From the NCBI GenBank assembly GCA_032718475.1, contig JAUCBJ010007807.1:1-54807 (forward strand): a stretch of 54,807 nt of DNA, written 5' to 3'. The notes beneath the pieces are model-generated. The model saw only the letters and a list, made by a program, of their open reading frames with translations. It searched no databases and was not told the origin of the DNA. Positions 33,924 through 44,692 of the stretch are shown piece after piece (position 1 is the first letter of the stretch; each line of letters begins with the position of its first letter). Origin of the DNA: Nemertoderma westbladi (taxonomy: Eukaryota > Xenacoelomorpha > Nemertodermatida > Nemertodermatidae). A program made the translations under genes and the position numbers.

Positions 33924-33980
33924 GGGGAATCGTCACAAATAGGGCAAATTTGCGTGACATACTCATGCGTGACGCCCCTT

Positions 33981-34685
33981 ATCTGAAGTGGAATTTATTG
34001 CATGGCTGGCTACTAAACGTAGTACTAATGCTAAATCTTATGAGATTGGGGGCGACGACATCTCAATTGAAAACATCGGGGTTTTGGAGGTGGCAATCCA
34101 CAATAAAAAAAATTAACTGTTTATGATATCTCATATGTTTAGTAACTATATACATTGAGTATCTTATAAGACGTGGGGGAGGGGGGGGGGGGGGGGGATC
34201 CGTTGTGCTACCTACAATTACGATTAATATAACTGTAACCGGGAATGGGGGGTTACACCTATTTTATTTTAAACTAAATGAGGCGGTGTGGGGGGGGGGA
34301 GGGTTTGACGCGAATCCAATATAGGCGAATTGATATCTCGCCTCAATGTTAAAATATCAATTATGAGATAGGAGCAGGTTCAGGGGCATGTTATTCTAAC
34401 CAAAACAATAAACAAAGGTCAATAGACTCATACTCTTAGAACAGGTTACAGTATTTTCTTGTAGAGTCAACAGCTCTTATTTGCGTCGTTTTACGCATGG
34501 AGAGGAATGAATTTTGAATGCGTCGGAAGTCCCCCCCCCCCCTCCCTCCCCATTGGGCTAATGCACAATGATGGGAAGAAACAATTATAAATAGAAGTCA
34601 ATGGGAGGAAACAATTATATATAAAATTAAGTCACAAAGATATGGGAGGAAACAATTAAGTAAAGTCCTTGGGATCGCTTCTAAG
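33981..34685. other. Spacer with G/C homopolymers and a dispersed repeat
   Basis: Contains a G run of 17 at 34181-34197, other G/C runs near 34290 and 34530, the repeat copy at 34330-34500, and three copies of TGGGAGGAAACAATTA-like sequence (34570-34660). It lies just downstream of the four-transmembrane gene. Confidence 0.5.
34330..34500 (+). repeat. Dispersed repeat, copy B (partner at 7310-7475)
   Basis: Aligns with the intronic copy through GGCATGTTATTCTAACCAAA, CAATAAAC and GGTTACAGT. Confidence 0.65.
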
Positions 34686-34691
34686 TTTATT
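34686..34691 (-). terminator. AATAAA overlapping the stop codon of the four-TM gene
   Basis: The last codons read CAA TAA ACT, so the TAA stop is inside AATAAA. No other canonical signal was seen within about 400 bp downstream, so it may be used, but that would leave almost no 3' UTR. Confidence 0.3.
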
Positions 34692-35745
34692 GATCTGTTT
34701 TACGAGGGATGGGATCGATAGTATGGTAAGCGGGTGGCGATGGTGCGACGGATCCCATAGCAACACCAGCACCGGTCGGTATCATCTGCGGCTGAAGATA
34801 CTGCTGTACAACGAACCCAGACCCCCCAGCAGCCACCATCACAGGCGTGGGTCCAGGGGACGTGAAATGCTGATCACCACCACCGTGGATAAATATTACT
34901 TGAGGAATATTAGGACGTCTTCGACAACAAACCTTTATCGAAGCGAATACTATTTGAACAACCGACATACATAATTCGGCAACCCAAATAATTAATTTAA
35001 GGATGGTTATAGCTGTACACGACGAAGAAGGGCAAAATCGCGCCAAATACTTATTTTCGTAATAAAATTTATCAACAAACACATCAAAATTTGATGCATC
35101 GCAATTCCAATATGAATCTCTTATAGTCTTTATTTTATCTGATTCCGTTTTGTTATAATAAATGTATTCATCCTCGTCCAAATCCAAAGGCGTTGGAACC
35201 GCGACGACAATCTCGTCGGAAACCGGATCGAATGTAAACGCCGTTCGCCGTTCCGGCCCGTACTCGTAAGGGTATGACGAGTAAGCGCGTTCTAATAGAA
35301 ACCCACAACCACAGAAACGAGAAGGTTCTCGAAGAATTCGCAGACTCATCAATGGAAAAGATACAGACATTGAAGATTCAACAATACCGAATATTGAAAC
35401 TGCTAGAACCAGAGATGCGTTCACAGCAATGCTGGCGATTAAGAGACAAGGTAACCAACAAGTTTTATCTTTTTCGCGGTATTTTTTACTACTCATGTAG
35501 CCAAATAACCCAATTACAACTATAAGTAATCCACCCCATATTCCTGTACCGAACTCGTACTGCCAGCATTTATTTGTAATTGATATTATTTGTAGGATAA
35601 TGAGAGAACAGCCGGCAGTTATTATAGTCAGAGATATAAAGCGGTTGGGTTTCTCTTGATTCCATTTTGGTGCGTCTTGTTCGGCAGCTCGGTTGTTAGG
35701 TTGTCCTGATATGTAAACATGAGTTGCGGGAGGCTGAAACGCCAT
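34687..35745 (-). CDS. Four-transmembrane CD20/MS4A-like membrane protein
   Basis: The single uninterrupted frame is 352 codons, starting at an ATG in good context (CAATGGCG). Hydrophobic segments lie at about residues 37-58 (LTIITAGCSLIILQIISIT), 66-87 (GIWGGLLIVVIGLFGYMSS), 95-123 and 244-272. TM1-TM2 and TM2-TM3 links are short. The TM3-TM4 loop is about 120 residues, with an N-glycosylation site (NKTE) and cysteines, so it should be extracellular. This layout and the GIWGG-GLFGY motif fit CD20/MS4A-like proteins. The C-terminal tail is proline/glycine-rich with PSPPAYHT, a PPxY motif that binds WW domains such as those of NEDD4 ligases. Role is inferred only: a surface protein regulated by trafficking. 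The absence of introns could mean a retrocopy that stayed open. Confidence 0.75.
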   Translation of the reverse strand: MAFQPPATHVYISGQPNNRAAEQDAPKWNQEKPNRFISLTIITAGCSLIILQIISITNKCWQYEFGTGIWGGLLIVVIGLFGYMSSKKYREKDKTCWLPCLLIASIAVNASLVLAVSIFGIVESSMSVSFPLMSLRILREPSRFCGCGFLLERAYSSYPYEYGPERRTAFTFDPVSDEIVVAVPTPLDLDEDEYIYYNKTESDKIKTIRDSYWNCDASNFDVFVDKFYYENKYLARFCPSSSCTAITILKLIIWVAELCMSVVQIVFASIKVCCRRRPNIPQVIFIHGGGDQHFTSPGPTPVMVAAGGSGFVVQQYLQPQMIPTGAGVAMGSVAPSPPAYHTIDPIPRKTDQ

Positions 35746-36414
35746 TGCGAATCATATTATTCAAAAATTAATAATAAATGTTGCCTACTCCTGCTGCCCT
35801 GTACTCTAGTAGGCCTACTGCAGTACCTACCCACCCCTATGCTGCTATGGGCCTTATTATACAGTATTAATATTACTGTATTATTAGCAGATTACGCTAT
35901 ATTATCCCATGCAAATCTCCAGATTGATGTTACCTGGTTACTACAAACAGAATTACTGCAATTGAAAAATAATTCATCTCCAGCACAAATTGGACGCAAG
36001 TTAAATAAAAGTTTTGTTTATTGTTTTGGTTAGAAACACCACTGTTGCACTGTAACCTGCTCCTTCCCCTTAATAATTAATGTTTTAAATTAAATTATGT
36101 TTTTAAACCATCTAAACACACATAGTTGGTGTTTGCTGTTGTCCTTATTATGGCACTAGGCCTTCTGCAGATACCGGTACGTTCCTAGCAGCCTAGTACC
36201 TATATACCTACATGTAGCAAACATTGCCTCGACCATCAATTTGGGGACTAAACATTTTTGGTTTACCATAGGTGTTCATAACGTCATGACATGACTATGA
36301 CATTGGGTTAGGAGGGTTACCGGTTACATACATTTTCGATTAGAGTATGGGACGCCAGCGAAGATTACTGTAGCCTATGGGCGAAGGTTTCTCTCCCATT
36401 CAATACTTAAAATC
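35746..36414. other. Upstream of the four-TM gene
   Basis: No gene is seen. Contains TAGGCCTA at 35810-35817. The promoter of the minus-strand gene should lie here, but no core element is obvious. Confidence 0.35.
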
Positions 36415-37446
36415 ATAACGAAGTTTCTCTCGGGCGAAAGTTACTCATTCTGTGGGCGAAGGTTTCTCTCGGGCGAAAGTTACTCATTCTGTGAGCGAAG
36501 GTTTCTATCGGGCGAAAGTTACTCATTCTGTGGGCAAAGGTGTCTCTCGGGCGAAAGATACTCACTCTGTGGGCGAAGGTTTCTGTCGGGCGAAAGTTAC
36601 TCACTCTGTGGGCGAAGGTTTCTGTCGGGCGAAAGTTACTCATTCTGTGGGCGAAGGTGTCTCTCGGGCGAAAGTTACTCATTCTGTGGGCGAAGGTGTC
36701 TCTCGGGCGAAAGTTACTCATTCTGTGGGCGAAGGTTTCTCTCAGGCGAAAGTTACTCATTCTGTGGGCGAAGGTTTCTCCTCGGGCTAAAGTTACTCAT
36801 TCTGTGGGTCGAAGGTGTCTCTCGGGCGAAAGTTACTCATTCTGTGGGCGAAGGTGTCTCTCGGGCGAAAGTTACTCATTCTGTGGGCGAAGGTTTCTCT
36901 CGGGCGAAAGTTACTCATTCTGTGGGCGAAGGTTTCTCTCGGGCGAAAGTTACTCATTCTGTGGGCGAAGGTTTCTCTCGGGCGATAGTTACTCATTCCG
37001 TGGGCGAAGGTTTCTCTCGGGCGAAAGTTACTCACTCTGTGGGCGAAGGTTTCACTTGGGCGAAAGTTACTCATTCTGTGGGCGAAGGTGTCTCTCGGGC
37101 GAAAGTTACTCATTCTGTGGGCGAAGGTTTCTCTCGGGCGAAAGTTACTCACTCTGTGGGCGAAGGTTTCTGTCGGGCGAAAGTTACTCATTCTGTGGGC
37201 GAAGGTTTCTCTCGGGCGAAAGTTACTCATTCCGTGGGCGAAGGTGTCTCTCGGGCGAAAGTTACTCATTCTCTGGGCGACGGTCTCTCTTGTGCGAAAG
37301 TTGCTCATTCTTTGGACGTATGTGGGCTTCTCTCGGGCGAAAGTTACTCATTTTGTGGGCGAAGGTTTCTCTTGGGCGAAAGTTGCTCATTCTGTGGACG
37401 TAGGTTTCTCTCGGGCGAAAGTTGCCCATTCTGTGGGCGAAAATTG
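36415..37446. repeat. 39-bp minisatellite, about 26 units, open in several frames
   Basis: Each unit joins two related halves, GGGCGAAGGTTTCTCTC and GGGCGAAAGTTACTCATTCT (plus GT). Because 39 is 13 codons and the unit lacks stops, plus frames read VGEGFSRAKVTHS or similar, and the minus strand reads MSNFRPRETFAHR. Indels near 36783-36810 and 37316-37330 reset the frame without loss of the repeat, which argues against selection for a protein. Confidence 0.95.
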
Positions 37447-38216
37447 GAAGCAGGTGAGGTGTCATCTTTATGCTTTGTCTCTATACATTAAATACTGTAG
37501 CTAAAAGGGCCCTTTAAATCATGTCCTAATCCTAACCCAAACCAAATAAATACATTTGTTTTAGTTTTGTGTTTTCAAAAGTAATTGTGTTTGTGGGTGA
37601 CATCACAAGAGAGATTTAGAGCTATCACACGGTATGTGAATGAGAAGTCCCCGTCCTAGCGTTAATTTCTCAACAATTTTATATCCATACAGTTCTATTA
37701 CAAACTCATTAGTGGGGGGTGACCCTTGCACATCAATAATATATTCTAGAACACTTTTATATTCAAATATTAAATAGTTTCTCCAAAATATTATTGTAAA
37801 TTTATAAATTCTGCGTCCAGTCATCCTCCATACCCGCTCTGTTATATTCCCAATGAGGAAGGTCGCATTATCGTTGGTTGGTTCTCGAAAATTATAAACA
37901 CCGTGTATAATGTAGTTTAAAAGGCAAAACCCAGGAAAGGTATTAGGTGTGGTTGGTCATATTAAATGTCATTGTTCATAAAATAGCACTTTATAGAAAA
38001 CTTTCCGTATTAAAATCACTACATCATGTTTGTATAATATATTATTTAATTACACCGTGAAATTGGTAAAATTTGTAGTCTTAAAAACTATAAGATAGAT
38101 TAAAATAAATTAAATTAAAATGAGTATTATGAAAGCAAAATATTTTGCTGCCCCTTACAAGTCTTAAGTGATCTCGCCTTTGGCCCACTGAGTAATGCTC
38201 TTTGTGTTGCACGTGC
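37447..38216. other. Spacer, no gene seen
   Basis: AT-rich with short ORFs only. Confidence 0.4.
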
Positions 38217-38228
38217 AGTCAGTTAGGT
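38217..38228 (+). repeat. 12-bp target site duplication, left copy
   Basis: AGTCAGTTAGGT, repeated exactly at 39576-39587 on the other side of LINE copy 3. Confidence 0.85.
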
Positions 38229-39575
38229 ACTACTACTACTACTATGATCGGCATGCTGCATTGCAGCTGCATTTTTAAGAATGCTGTGCCGGCTTATCGA
38301 CAAAATTGCACCACCACAACTCCCTATCACCCATGACATTTGCTAGATCATCCGCATCTTTAAGGCCAGTGTCCTTTAAGATGCGTCTCAAGAAAGTCAT
38401 GGGCTGTCCACCATGCTTATTCACTCCATCAGGCTGCCAAAGTACAAGATTATGCACTGGCTGGTCCTCACGGCGAAAGCAATGTCCTGCAAAGCGGAGG
38501 CGATTTTGTTCTAGTGTCAAGCTTGGGGGAACCAATGAGACACCTCCAATGTTATATAGTGTCTGGTTGGAGATGTGTGCATTGTACTTGACACAATGTA
38601 CCCGGCGTAGCATTCTTGTGAATGTGCCATCCAGAGATTTGGTGTCCTCAGCAGTTAGAGCCCAGCATGGACTCCCGTAGAGGATTACTGGAACTACTGC
38701 TGCTCTAAATAATCGGACCTTAAGTTTCCGATTAATTCTAGATGACTTCCAAATCCTGGAAAGCCTATTCAAGGCTGCCCATGCCTTTCCCTTACGTATT
38801 CGAAGGTCCTCACCTGACTTCCGGATCCATGATCCCAGTTAACAGAAGTCGTCCACATTCTCAAGCATACCATCCTTTGAGGTATGCAGTTCCGGTCAGA
38901 GCCTTGCTGGCTGAGTACTTTCAAAGTTAACTGTCAAAATTTTTGTCTTTCTGGAGTTTATAAAAAGACCAACACTAGAAGCAGCATGTTCTAATGAGCT
39001 GAGGAGCCGTTGGGCTCCCTCTAGTGATTCTGAGAGTACTCCTAAGTCATCAGCAAAGTCTAGATCAGTTAGGTACTTGGCAGGATTTCCTCGACTTCTG
39101 GAGCCAGTAGGTGGAGTTATCATCACCCCATCATCATCATCAAGGACATGCGTAGAACATAGTCAACAACAATTATGAACAAGAATGGTGCAAGTGTGTC
39201 TCCCTGGAGGACACCCCATAACACTTCAAATGGTTCTGTGTCACCGTCAACAGTAGACACAAATGTTGTCGAACCATCGTATACTGATCTGATTGCTGCA
39301 ATAATTTCATCAGGAATCCCATATAATGAAAGTATGCTGAACATACGTGAGCGAGAGACTGAATCAAAGGCCTTGAAGAAGTCAACAAAGATAACAGCCA
39401 GATGCCTGTCTTTCTTTTTTGATAACTCTTCAATTATCCTTCTGAGTGCCAAAATGGGCTCCATGGTCCCACGACCTTTACAGAACCCATTCTGATTTCC
39501 ACGGAGCAGTCTCTCAATGGGATCCCTGATGCGATTTAATAGAATTCTATTGTATAGCTTTGCAGCAATCGAGAG
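38229..39575 (-). mobile_element. RTE-like LINE copy 3, 5'-truncated, with 12-bp duplication
   Basis: The 3' end bears the triplet tail (ACTACTACTACTACTATGAT on the plus strand). The element extends to the codons for SIAAKLYN in the RT domain (39575), where it is truncated. It is flanked by AGTCAGTTAGGT on both sides. High similarity to copy 1 suggests recent insertion. Confidence 0.9.
38275..39464 (-). pseudogene. LINE RT ORF, copy 3, broken into three frames
   Basis: Frame pieces at 39464-39123 (FVDFFKAFDSV, GVLQGDTLAPFLF), 39126-38896 (DLDFADDLGVL) and 38772-38275 (C-terminus ending KPAQHS) are collinear with copy 1. Breaks fall near 39125 and 38890, where short indels and a local rearrangement (GGTATGCAGTTCCGGTCAGA) replace LINE sequence. 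No endonuclease is present. Confidence 0.85.
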
Positions 39576-39587
39576 AGTCAGTTAGGT
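39576..39587 (+). repeat. 12-bp target site duplication, right copy
   Basis: AGTCAGTTAGGT, identical to 38217-38228. Confidence 0.85.
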
Positions 39588-39700
39588 GGTACCCCGCAAA
39601 GCGTGCAAATACAGGATGAGTCCGGTTGGTGATAGGATTTATTTGTACATATTTTAAAATGGAATCCGTGCATCGAAAACCTCGTGGTTATATGGCGACT

Positions 39701-42293
39701 TCAACTGTTTGGTAGCATCCAGGTCCTCGAAATAAAGGCCGGAGAGTTCCAGAATTCAGTCGGTATTTTGGAGTTCTTCTGATCGACTTCAGCTCGATAT
39801 TTAAGGAGAGAATCTGTTGCCGGGAGTTTTAGCATTGCTACCAAATCTTCTATTAAGGGTTTTTCTTTGCACATAGCTAGCACAAGTCGATTAAGGGAGC
39901 TTTTGTGGACGCTCAGTACACGTTTGAGAAATGTTGCCTTTATTTTATCTAAATTGTGTAGGTTGGTTGAGTTTAGGTATGGCCATAAAAATGAAAAATT
40001 GTAGCTAATGATTGGGCGTATTTTAATATTGAATATTTTAATTGCTGTTGACAAGGACAGTTGTTGTGGGTTCTTTAGATAGTGAGTTGCCATAATGGAT
40101 CTGCATGCGATATGGGCAACGTGCTTTGTAAATGATAAGGTTGTTTGGAAGGTAATTCCCAGGTAGGTGTAGTTGTTAGTGATTGTTACCGGTTGGTCGT
40201 TATAGATAAATTTGTCTGCCTTGGCGAGTTTACCCCCACGGTGAAACTTTATTATGGCGTCTTCTTCATGTTAACTTCGAGCTGGTTCTCTGCCGCCCAT
40301 AGTGAGAGAACATTTAAACCAGCCTGAAGGGATTCCCGTGAGTCTGAATAGAATAGTAGGTCATCAGCAAATAGTAATATGATTATAGTTGCAACATGTT
40401 TTAGCGCCGCTATGATATCTGCGATATAAATAATGAATAGAAAAGGACTTAGAGTGTCCCCTTGAAGAAGTCCACGTATTTATTTGATTGGGGCCGATTT
40501 GCGTAAGCCATCAAACACCTGTAAGTAGTTGACGCTGAGTAGGAGTTCTATAAACTTCATGAGTCTACCGCGAATTCCGAATATTGATTTTAGCTTCCAG
40601 ATTAATCTCTTTCTCGGGACAGAATCGAATGCTTTTCTAAAGTCAACAAAGCATGCGTACAATGGCTTCTTTAAATTGTGTAGGTGATTATTAGTGTCTC
40701 TAATCAATTGATCTTTTGGTTGCGATGTAGATCGGCCGGGGAGGAAGCCGTATTGTTCTGGCAGAATCCTGTGTTGCAGTTGACTGCGCAGCCGGTTGGC
40801 TACGATACCGGTGAGAACCTTAAATACGTTACACAAAAGCGCTATCCCTCTGTAATTATTGGGTTCGTCTCTGGGTCCCTTTCCCTTATAAAGAACCTTA
40901 CAGAGGCTGAAAGTCCAGGTCGCAATGAGGTGTAGCGATTTAAAACACATGTTGAATAGCAGCACCCACATACACAAGGTTAGTTACAGAGCTGCTTTAA
41001 GTAGTTGGAATGGGAGGCTGTCCGGCCCCCGGATTTATTATTCGGTTTCTTCTGGAACTCGTGTCGTACTTCCTCCTCGGTGAACGGTACATTGTAGGGG
41101 AGATTATCGTAGTCCTCTGTGTCTTCTGGCTCGCTTTCAGTTTGGTTATCTGGAGGGGCTTCAGGTTTCGAGAATAGTTTATCGAAGTGTTCCTCCCATT
41201 TCGGTAAGGGAACGGGGCACGGTGGCTCCATTTCTCTATTTTTCCACCATTTTTATGGATTTGACTCAGCCTGCGATATGAGTTTGTCCTCTTGCCATTT
41301 CGCATTCACGGCCTGCTTGTCCTCCAAGAGGGCCTTATATGACCGTTTAAGTTTACACAGTTCGGGTTGAAGACTTTTATTTGAGCTTGCACTGTGATGG
41401 AGATTTAAAACTTCCTGTCGCATGTCGTAGCATTCCGTGTCGAACCAGCGTTTCGTTTGTCGATGGTTCGATGCCGGTACTGCGGCATCCTTAATGGACA
41501 AGGATAGAGTTGAATACGCTTCGTCAAGATTTCTTAGTTCAAGTAGTTGTGAGGCGATGAGTAGTTGTGGGTCATTTTGGAGTTCATTGAGATTGAGTTC
41601 ACTCTTCTTTTTTGGTTTACCATTGCTTTTCGCTTCTTGTACTGAAGGGTTTGCTGTATCCAAATTCCACTCCATTAATAAAGGAGTATGTTTCCGGAGA
41701 CCATATAATGGGTATTCTATTCTAGAAACCTTCACGTTACTGAAAACTAGGTCAATAAACTTGAGCCATTATGGCAGATGTATGTCGGGCATTGGGAGTC
41801 GTTCTGAAGTTCCAGTCCAAATCTACATTCTTTAGTGAGATAATTTAAGCTGTCCGCCTTTGCGTTGTTTTCTACATCCATTCTTGCATTAAAATCGCCT
41901 GTAAATAGGACTGCCCCATTATAGTCTTCAGGCACTGATTCTAGAGCTGTCAGTGCCCCATCAACCAGGTCGGTGCTACTTGTGTCCGGGTTAATGTAAC
42001 ATGCTATGACGACTGCATGGTCCGTTTTCACAGTTACGAAGAACTTTGTTTTAGCAATACACTCAGGATTTAAGGCAAGTTTCACGGCTATTACTACTCC
42101 CCCCATTGGTCTACCTCTACCTGGAGGTTTGGTTGCCGGAGTTTCATAGATATAATATCCTGGGATGTTTACCGGTTCCACGGATAGTGTTTCATTTAGT
42201 AATAATATATCAGGTTTTGACAAAATGTTATCTGAGGAAAGAGTTTGCACTGAGGATAGTCCTTCGATGTTCCATAGAAGAGTAGTTATAATT
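39701..42293 (-). pseudogene. ORF2 of the second LINE: endonuclease and RT, multiply broken
   Basis: The endonuclease piece (42250-41747) has ILLLNETLS and LFTGDFNARMD. A frameshift near 41760 is followed by the remainder (KVSRIEYPLYGLRKHTPLLM, 41735). The linker and RT pieces follow at 41231-40980 and 40977-40480 (NNYRGIALLCN, FVDFRKAFDSVPR). A TAA stop near 40480 precedes LLQGDTLSPFLF and LLFADDLLF. The C-terminal part is at 40093-39701. At least three frame breaks and one stop make it dead. Confidence 0.8.
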
Positions 42294-42295
42294 AG

Positions 42296-43089
42296 TCAGT
42301 TCCCGGAGGGAGTGTTGCCAGAACCGGAATCCCCTTGCGGTCCCGGATGAGTCCGCAGTCGAGGTTTCAGACCGAACTTTTTGCGCTCTTTGTTAGATAG
42401 CCGATAGTTGCTGATTGTTATTCCGTGGTCCCAGAGGCCTGGATCCATGAGGGCTTCCCAGTGTTCCTGGTCACCCACCAGGTGGACACTCAGATAATGG
42501 GAATCTGGGTACAGCAGGAGGGGGATTATTTGTCTGAAAGGAATGTTGGACTCGTTTAAATGTTCAGCAATATCATCGATTGTTACTGTTTTATCGATGC
42601 ATCCAATATGGATGTGGCTGTCCCGGTTTGTGTGAAGATCAGTTGGTGCGCATGGTGTGGTTGCCCGCAGTTGGCCCCCTGTCTTGGTTCCGAATACCGA
42701 GCGCTTAGCCGGAGGGGCACACACAGCACATGGTCTTGCTGTTGCGGTTGCAAGGGTGGCCGTGGGGTTGAATTAGCCGGCTCTGTAGCTTCTGCATAGC
42801 TCTTTTGGTTATGTAGGTTACGTTGGGTTATTCCAGGATTGCCTGTCTGTTGGGGTTGGGGTGGTGGAGCCGGGGAGGCACACTGCAACTTCAGGAGGTC
42901 GTCTTTAGCAGTGAGGGTGGCCTCTTGGGAGTTGCTGAGTTTTCCGAGTATTAATGTATACATCGAACTCATAGCGAAGAGGTTATCGATTAGGAGTTTT
43001 TCTTGCTCGCGATTGACGCTTTTCTTTTCCTTTATATGCCTTATAATTGCTAACACTTCATTTTGTATTTTCACAAATTCTACAGCCAT
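42296..43089 (-). pseudogene. ORF1 of the second LINE, frameshifted
   Basis: Starts at ATG 43089 with a helical, charged N-terminus (MAVEFVKIQNEVLAIIRHIK), then a Pro/Gln-rich linker with KSYAEA, common in LINE ORF1 proteins. A frame change near 42715 leads to a conserved-looking C-terminal domain (IHIGCIDKTVTIDDIAEHL, LSVHLVGDQEHWEALM), which ends at 42296. ORF1 proteins bind the element's RNA. No CCHC zinc knuckle was seen. Confidence 0.65.
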
Positions 43090-44261
43090 TATTCAGTATA
43101 ATAATTAATTCAGTATAATGTATAGGCATTAAAGTACTAAACTGTACGTACTGAACATGTACATTACACTGTATAATAATAATAGGTCGGTGTCACTCAT
43201 TCTTTCGCTGCGGTTAGTCTTATACCTCATGCTTGTACCAATAGAAAGCCGCCCCAATATTCGATTATAATAACATTCAGTTTATTTTGCACGGTAGGCC
43301 TATGTGTTTCGCGTTTGTGGTTGGTTGGGCGGGGTGGGTGTCATAAGTTTTTCACTCTGAGAAGTTTTGATTGTGAGATGTTACTGGCATCACATTTATT
43401 TTATAATATTAGTATGAGAGGAAGGAGTTTTATAATATACACGATTATGTAACGAAATAATCGGTTTGGGGTTTAATTTCATAACACTCACTACTAATTG
43501 ATAATTGCAAAATTAATCGCAGGGTCATTAGTTTGAAGTTTGTTTGCATGGTGACCATTCAGAATTCTAAAATAATAATATAAATTATATATTATAATTA
43601 TAATTATAATTATAATTATAAATGCAAAATGTACACATATTATGTAGCGCAGGGTGAATAACTCGCGATAAATTGTAATACAATAGTTCAGCGTCCGTTG
43701 CACTATTATTACGGACGTGATACAAGACTGAATAATAGTGCCAGATTAGTAAAGTATAAGGTATACAGTATAGGCCTATTACAGTATATGTAGCGATTGA
43801 AACAACTTATTCCATAATTATCAATACCTGTACTATCTCGGTCGAAAGTTGGTTCCGATTGGTTAATGTTCCTCGGTTGCCAGGCAACTAACTGCTTTCT
43901 GTGTAGTATTAGACTCTTTCAGATTATTTTTTAGGTAAAATTTAGAGTAGGCCTACAGTGCATGTGCATGTGAGAAAAATTCCTGCTGATCAATATTTTC
44001 ACAGTTTTCTGGGTGTTTTTCCAATGTTTTCCTAGTGTTTTACTGATTAACTAATTTAGAACTATCCCAAAAAATTACTGTTACTGGTATCTAAAATCAA
44101 ACTGTACGGTAGGCCTACTGTAAAAGTAATACAGAAGAAAACTACTGTATAATTGAAATTTACGTTGTCACACATGGTTAGGTTACTGGAATAGATAATG
44201 TTTTTGAACTGCGAAATTATATAGTAACCTAGAAATTATATACTGTAGTAACCTAATTATC
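43090..44261. other. Spacer with simple repeats and clustered TAGGCCTA
   Basis: No gene is seen. Contains a TAATTA/TATAAT repeat (43585-43622), four TAGGCCTA motifs (43295, 43771, 43948, 44110) and an X-box next to an inverted CCAAT. Confidence 0.45.
43876..43888. promoter_or_regulatory. Perfect X-box palindrome (RFX site) with upstream CCAAT
   Basis: GTTGCCAGGCAAC is a near-ideal X-box of the kind bound by RFX factors at ciliary-gene promoters. An inverted CCAAT (ATTGG) lies at 43858-43862, a typical spacing for a proximal promoter. No exon was identified on either side, so the target is unknown. Confidence 0.4.
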
Positions 44262-44600
44262 TAGATTTTATTAGATTTTATAGGTCCATGCATATAATCT
44301 AGATTTTATAGGTCAATGCATATAGTCTAGATTTTATAGGTCAATGCATATAGTCTAGATTTTAAAGGTCAATGCATATAATCTAGATTTTATAGGTCAA
44401 TGCCTATAGTCTAGATTTTATAGGTCAATGCATATAATCCAGAGTTTATAGGTCAATGCATATAGTCTAGATTTTATAGGTCAATGCATATAGTCTAGAT
44501 TTTATAGGTCAATGCATATAATCTAGAGTTTATAGGTCAATGCATATAGTCTAGATTTTATAGGTCAATGCATATAGTCTAGATTTTATATGTCAATCCT
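44262..44600. repeat. 28-bp minisatellite, about 12 units
   Basis: The unit contains TCTAGATTTTATAGGTCAAT followed by GCATATAG or GCATATAA. Edge units are degenerate (TTATTAGATTTTATAGG at the left, TATGTCAATCC at the right). Confidence 0.9.
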
Positions 44601-44692
44601 TATAGATAGTCTTTGAAATAAAATTGATTCCAAAACCATAATAGTTCAAAATTTGGCATAATATATTATGACACATTGCTTAGAAATGTGTT

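Larger units (their letters stand above)
32865..33980. mobile_element. Transposon-like element with opposed arrays of an 18-bp dyad
   Basis: The left end is AGGGGGCGTTCATAAAATAT then GTCACGCA; the right end, read inward, is AGGGGCGTCACGCATGAGTA then TGTCACGCA. Next inside, GCGAACTTAGTTCCAAT is repeated 6 times on the left (32965-33115) and in reverse orientation 12 times on the right (33657-33923). Further in, CCACGTGTAGTAGGCGAAG (about 33132-33150) has an inverted partner near 33620-33640. The core holds GGTTGGGCGT repeats and no transposase. This looks like a non-autonomous DNA transposon of unassigned superfamily. Confidence 0.65.
39640..43089 (-). mobile_element. Degenerate two-ORF LINE of a second family
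   Basis: Read on the minus strand, an ORF1 (from 43089) is followed by endonuclease and RT in several frames. An AATAAA (about 39637) lies near the end. The family differs from the RTE-like LINE: it has an ORF1, and the RT motifs are LLQGDTLSPFLF and LLFADDLLF. The layout suggests the CR1/Jockey group, not resolved. LINE copy 3 sits immediately beyond its 3' end. Confidence 0.8.

Noticed and set aside
36413-37504. ORFs of 287, 215, 171 and 138 codons over the 39-bp array
   Set aside because: All arise from a stop-free 39-bp unit, and indels move the frame freely.
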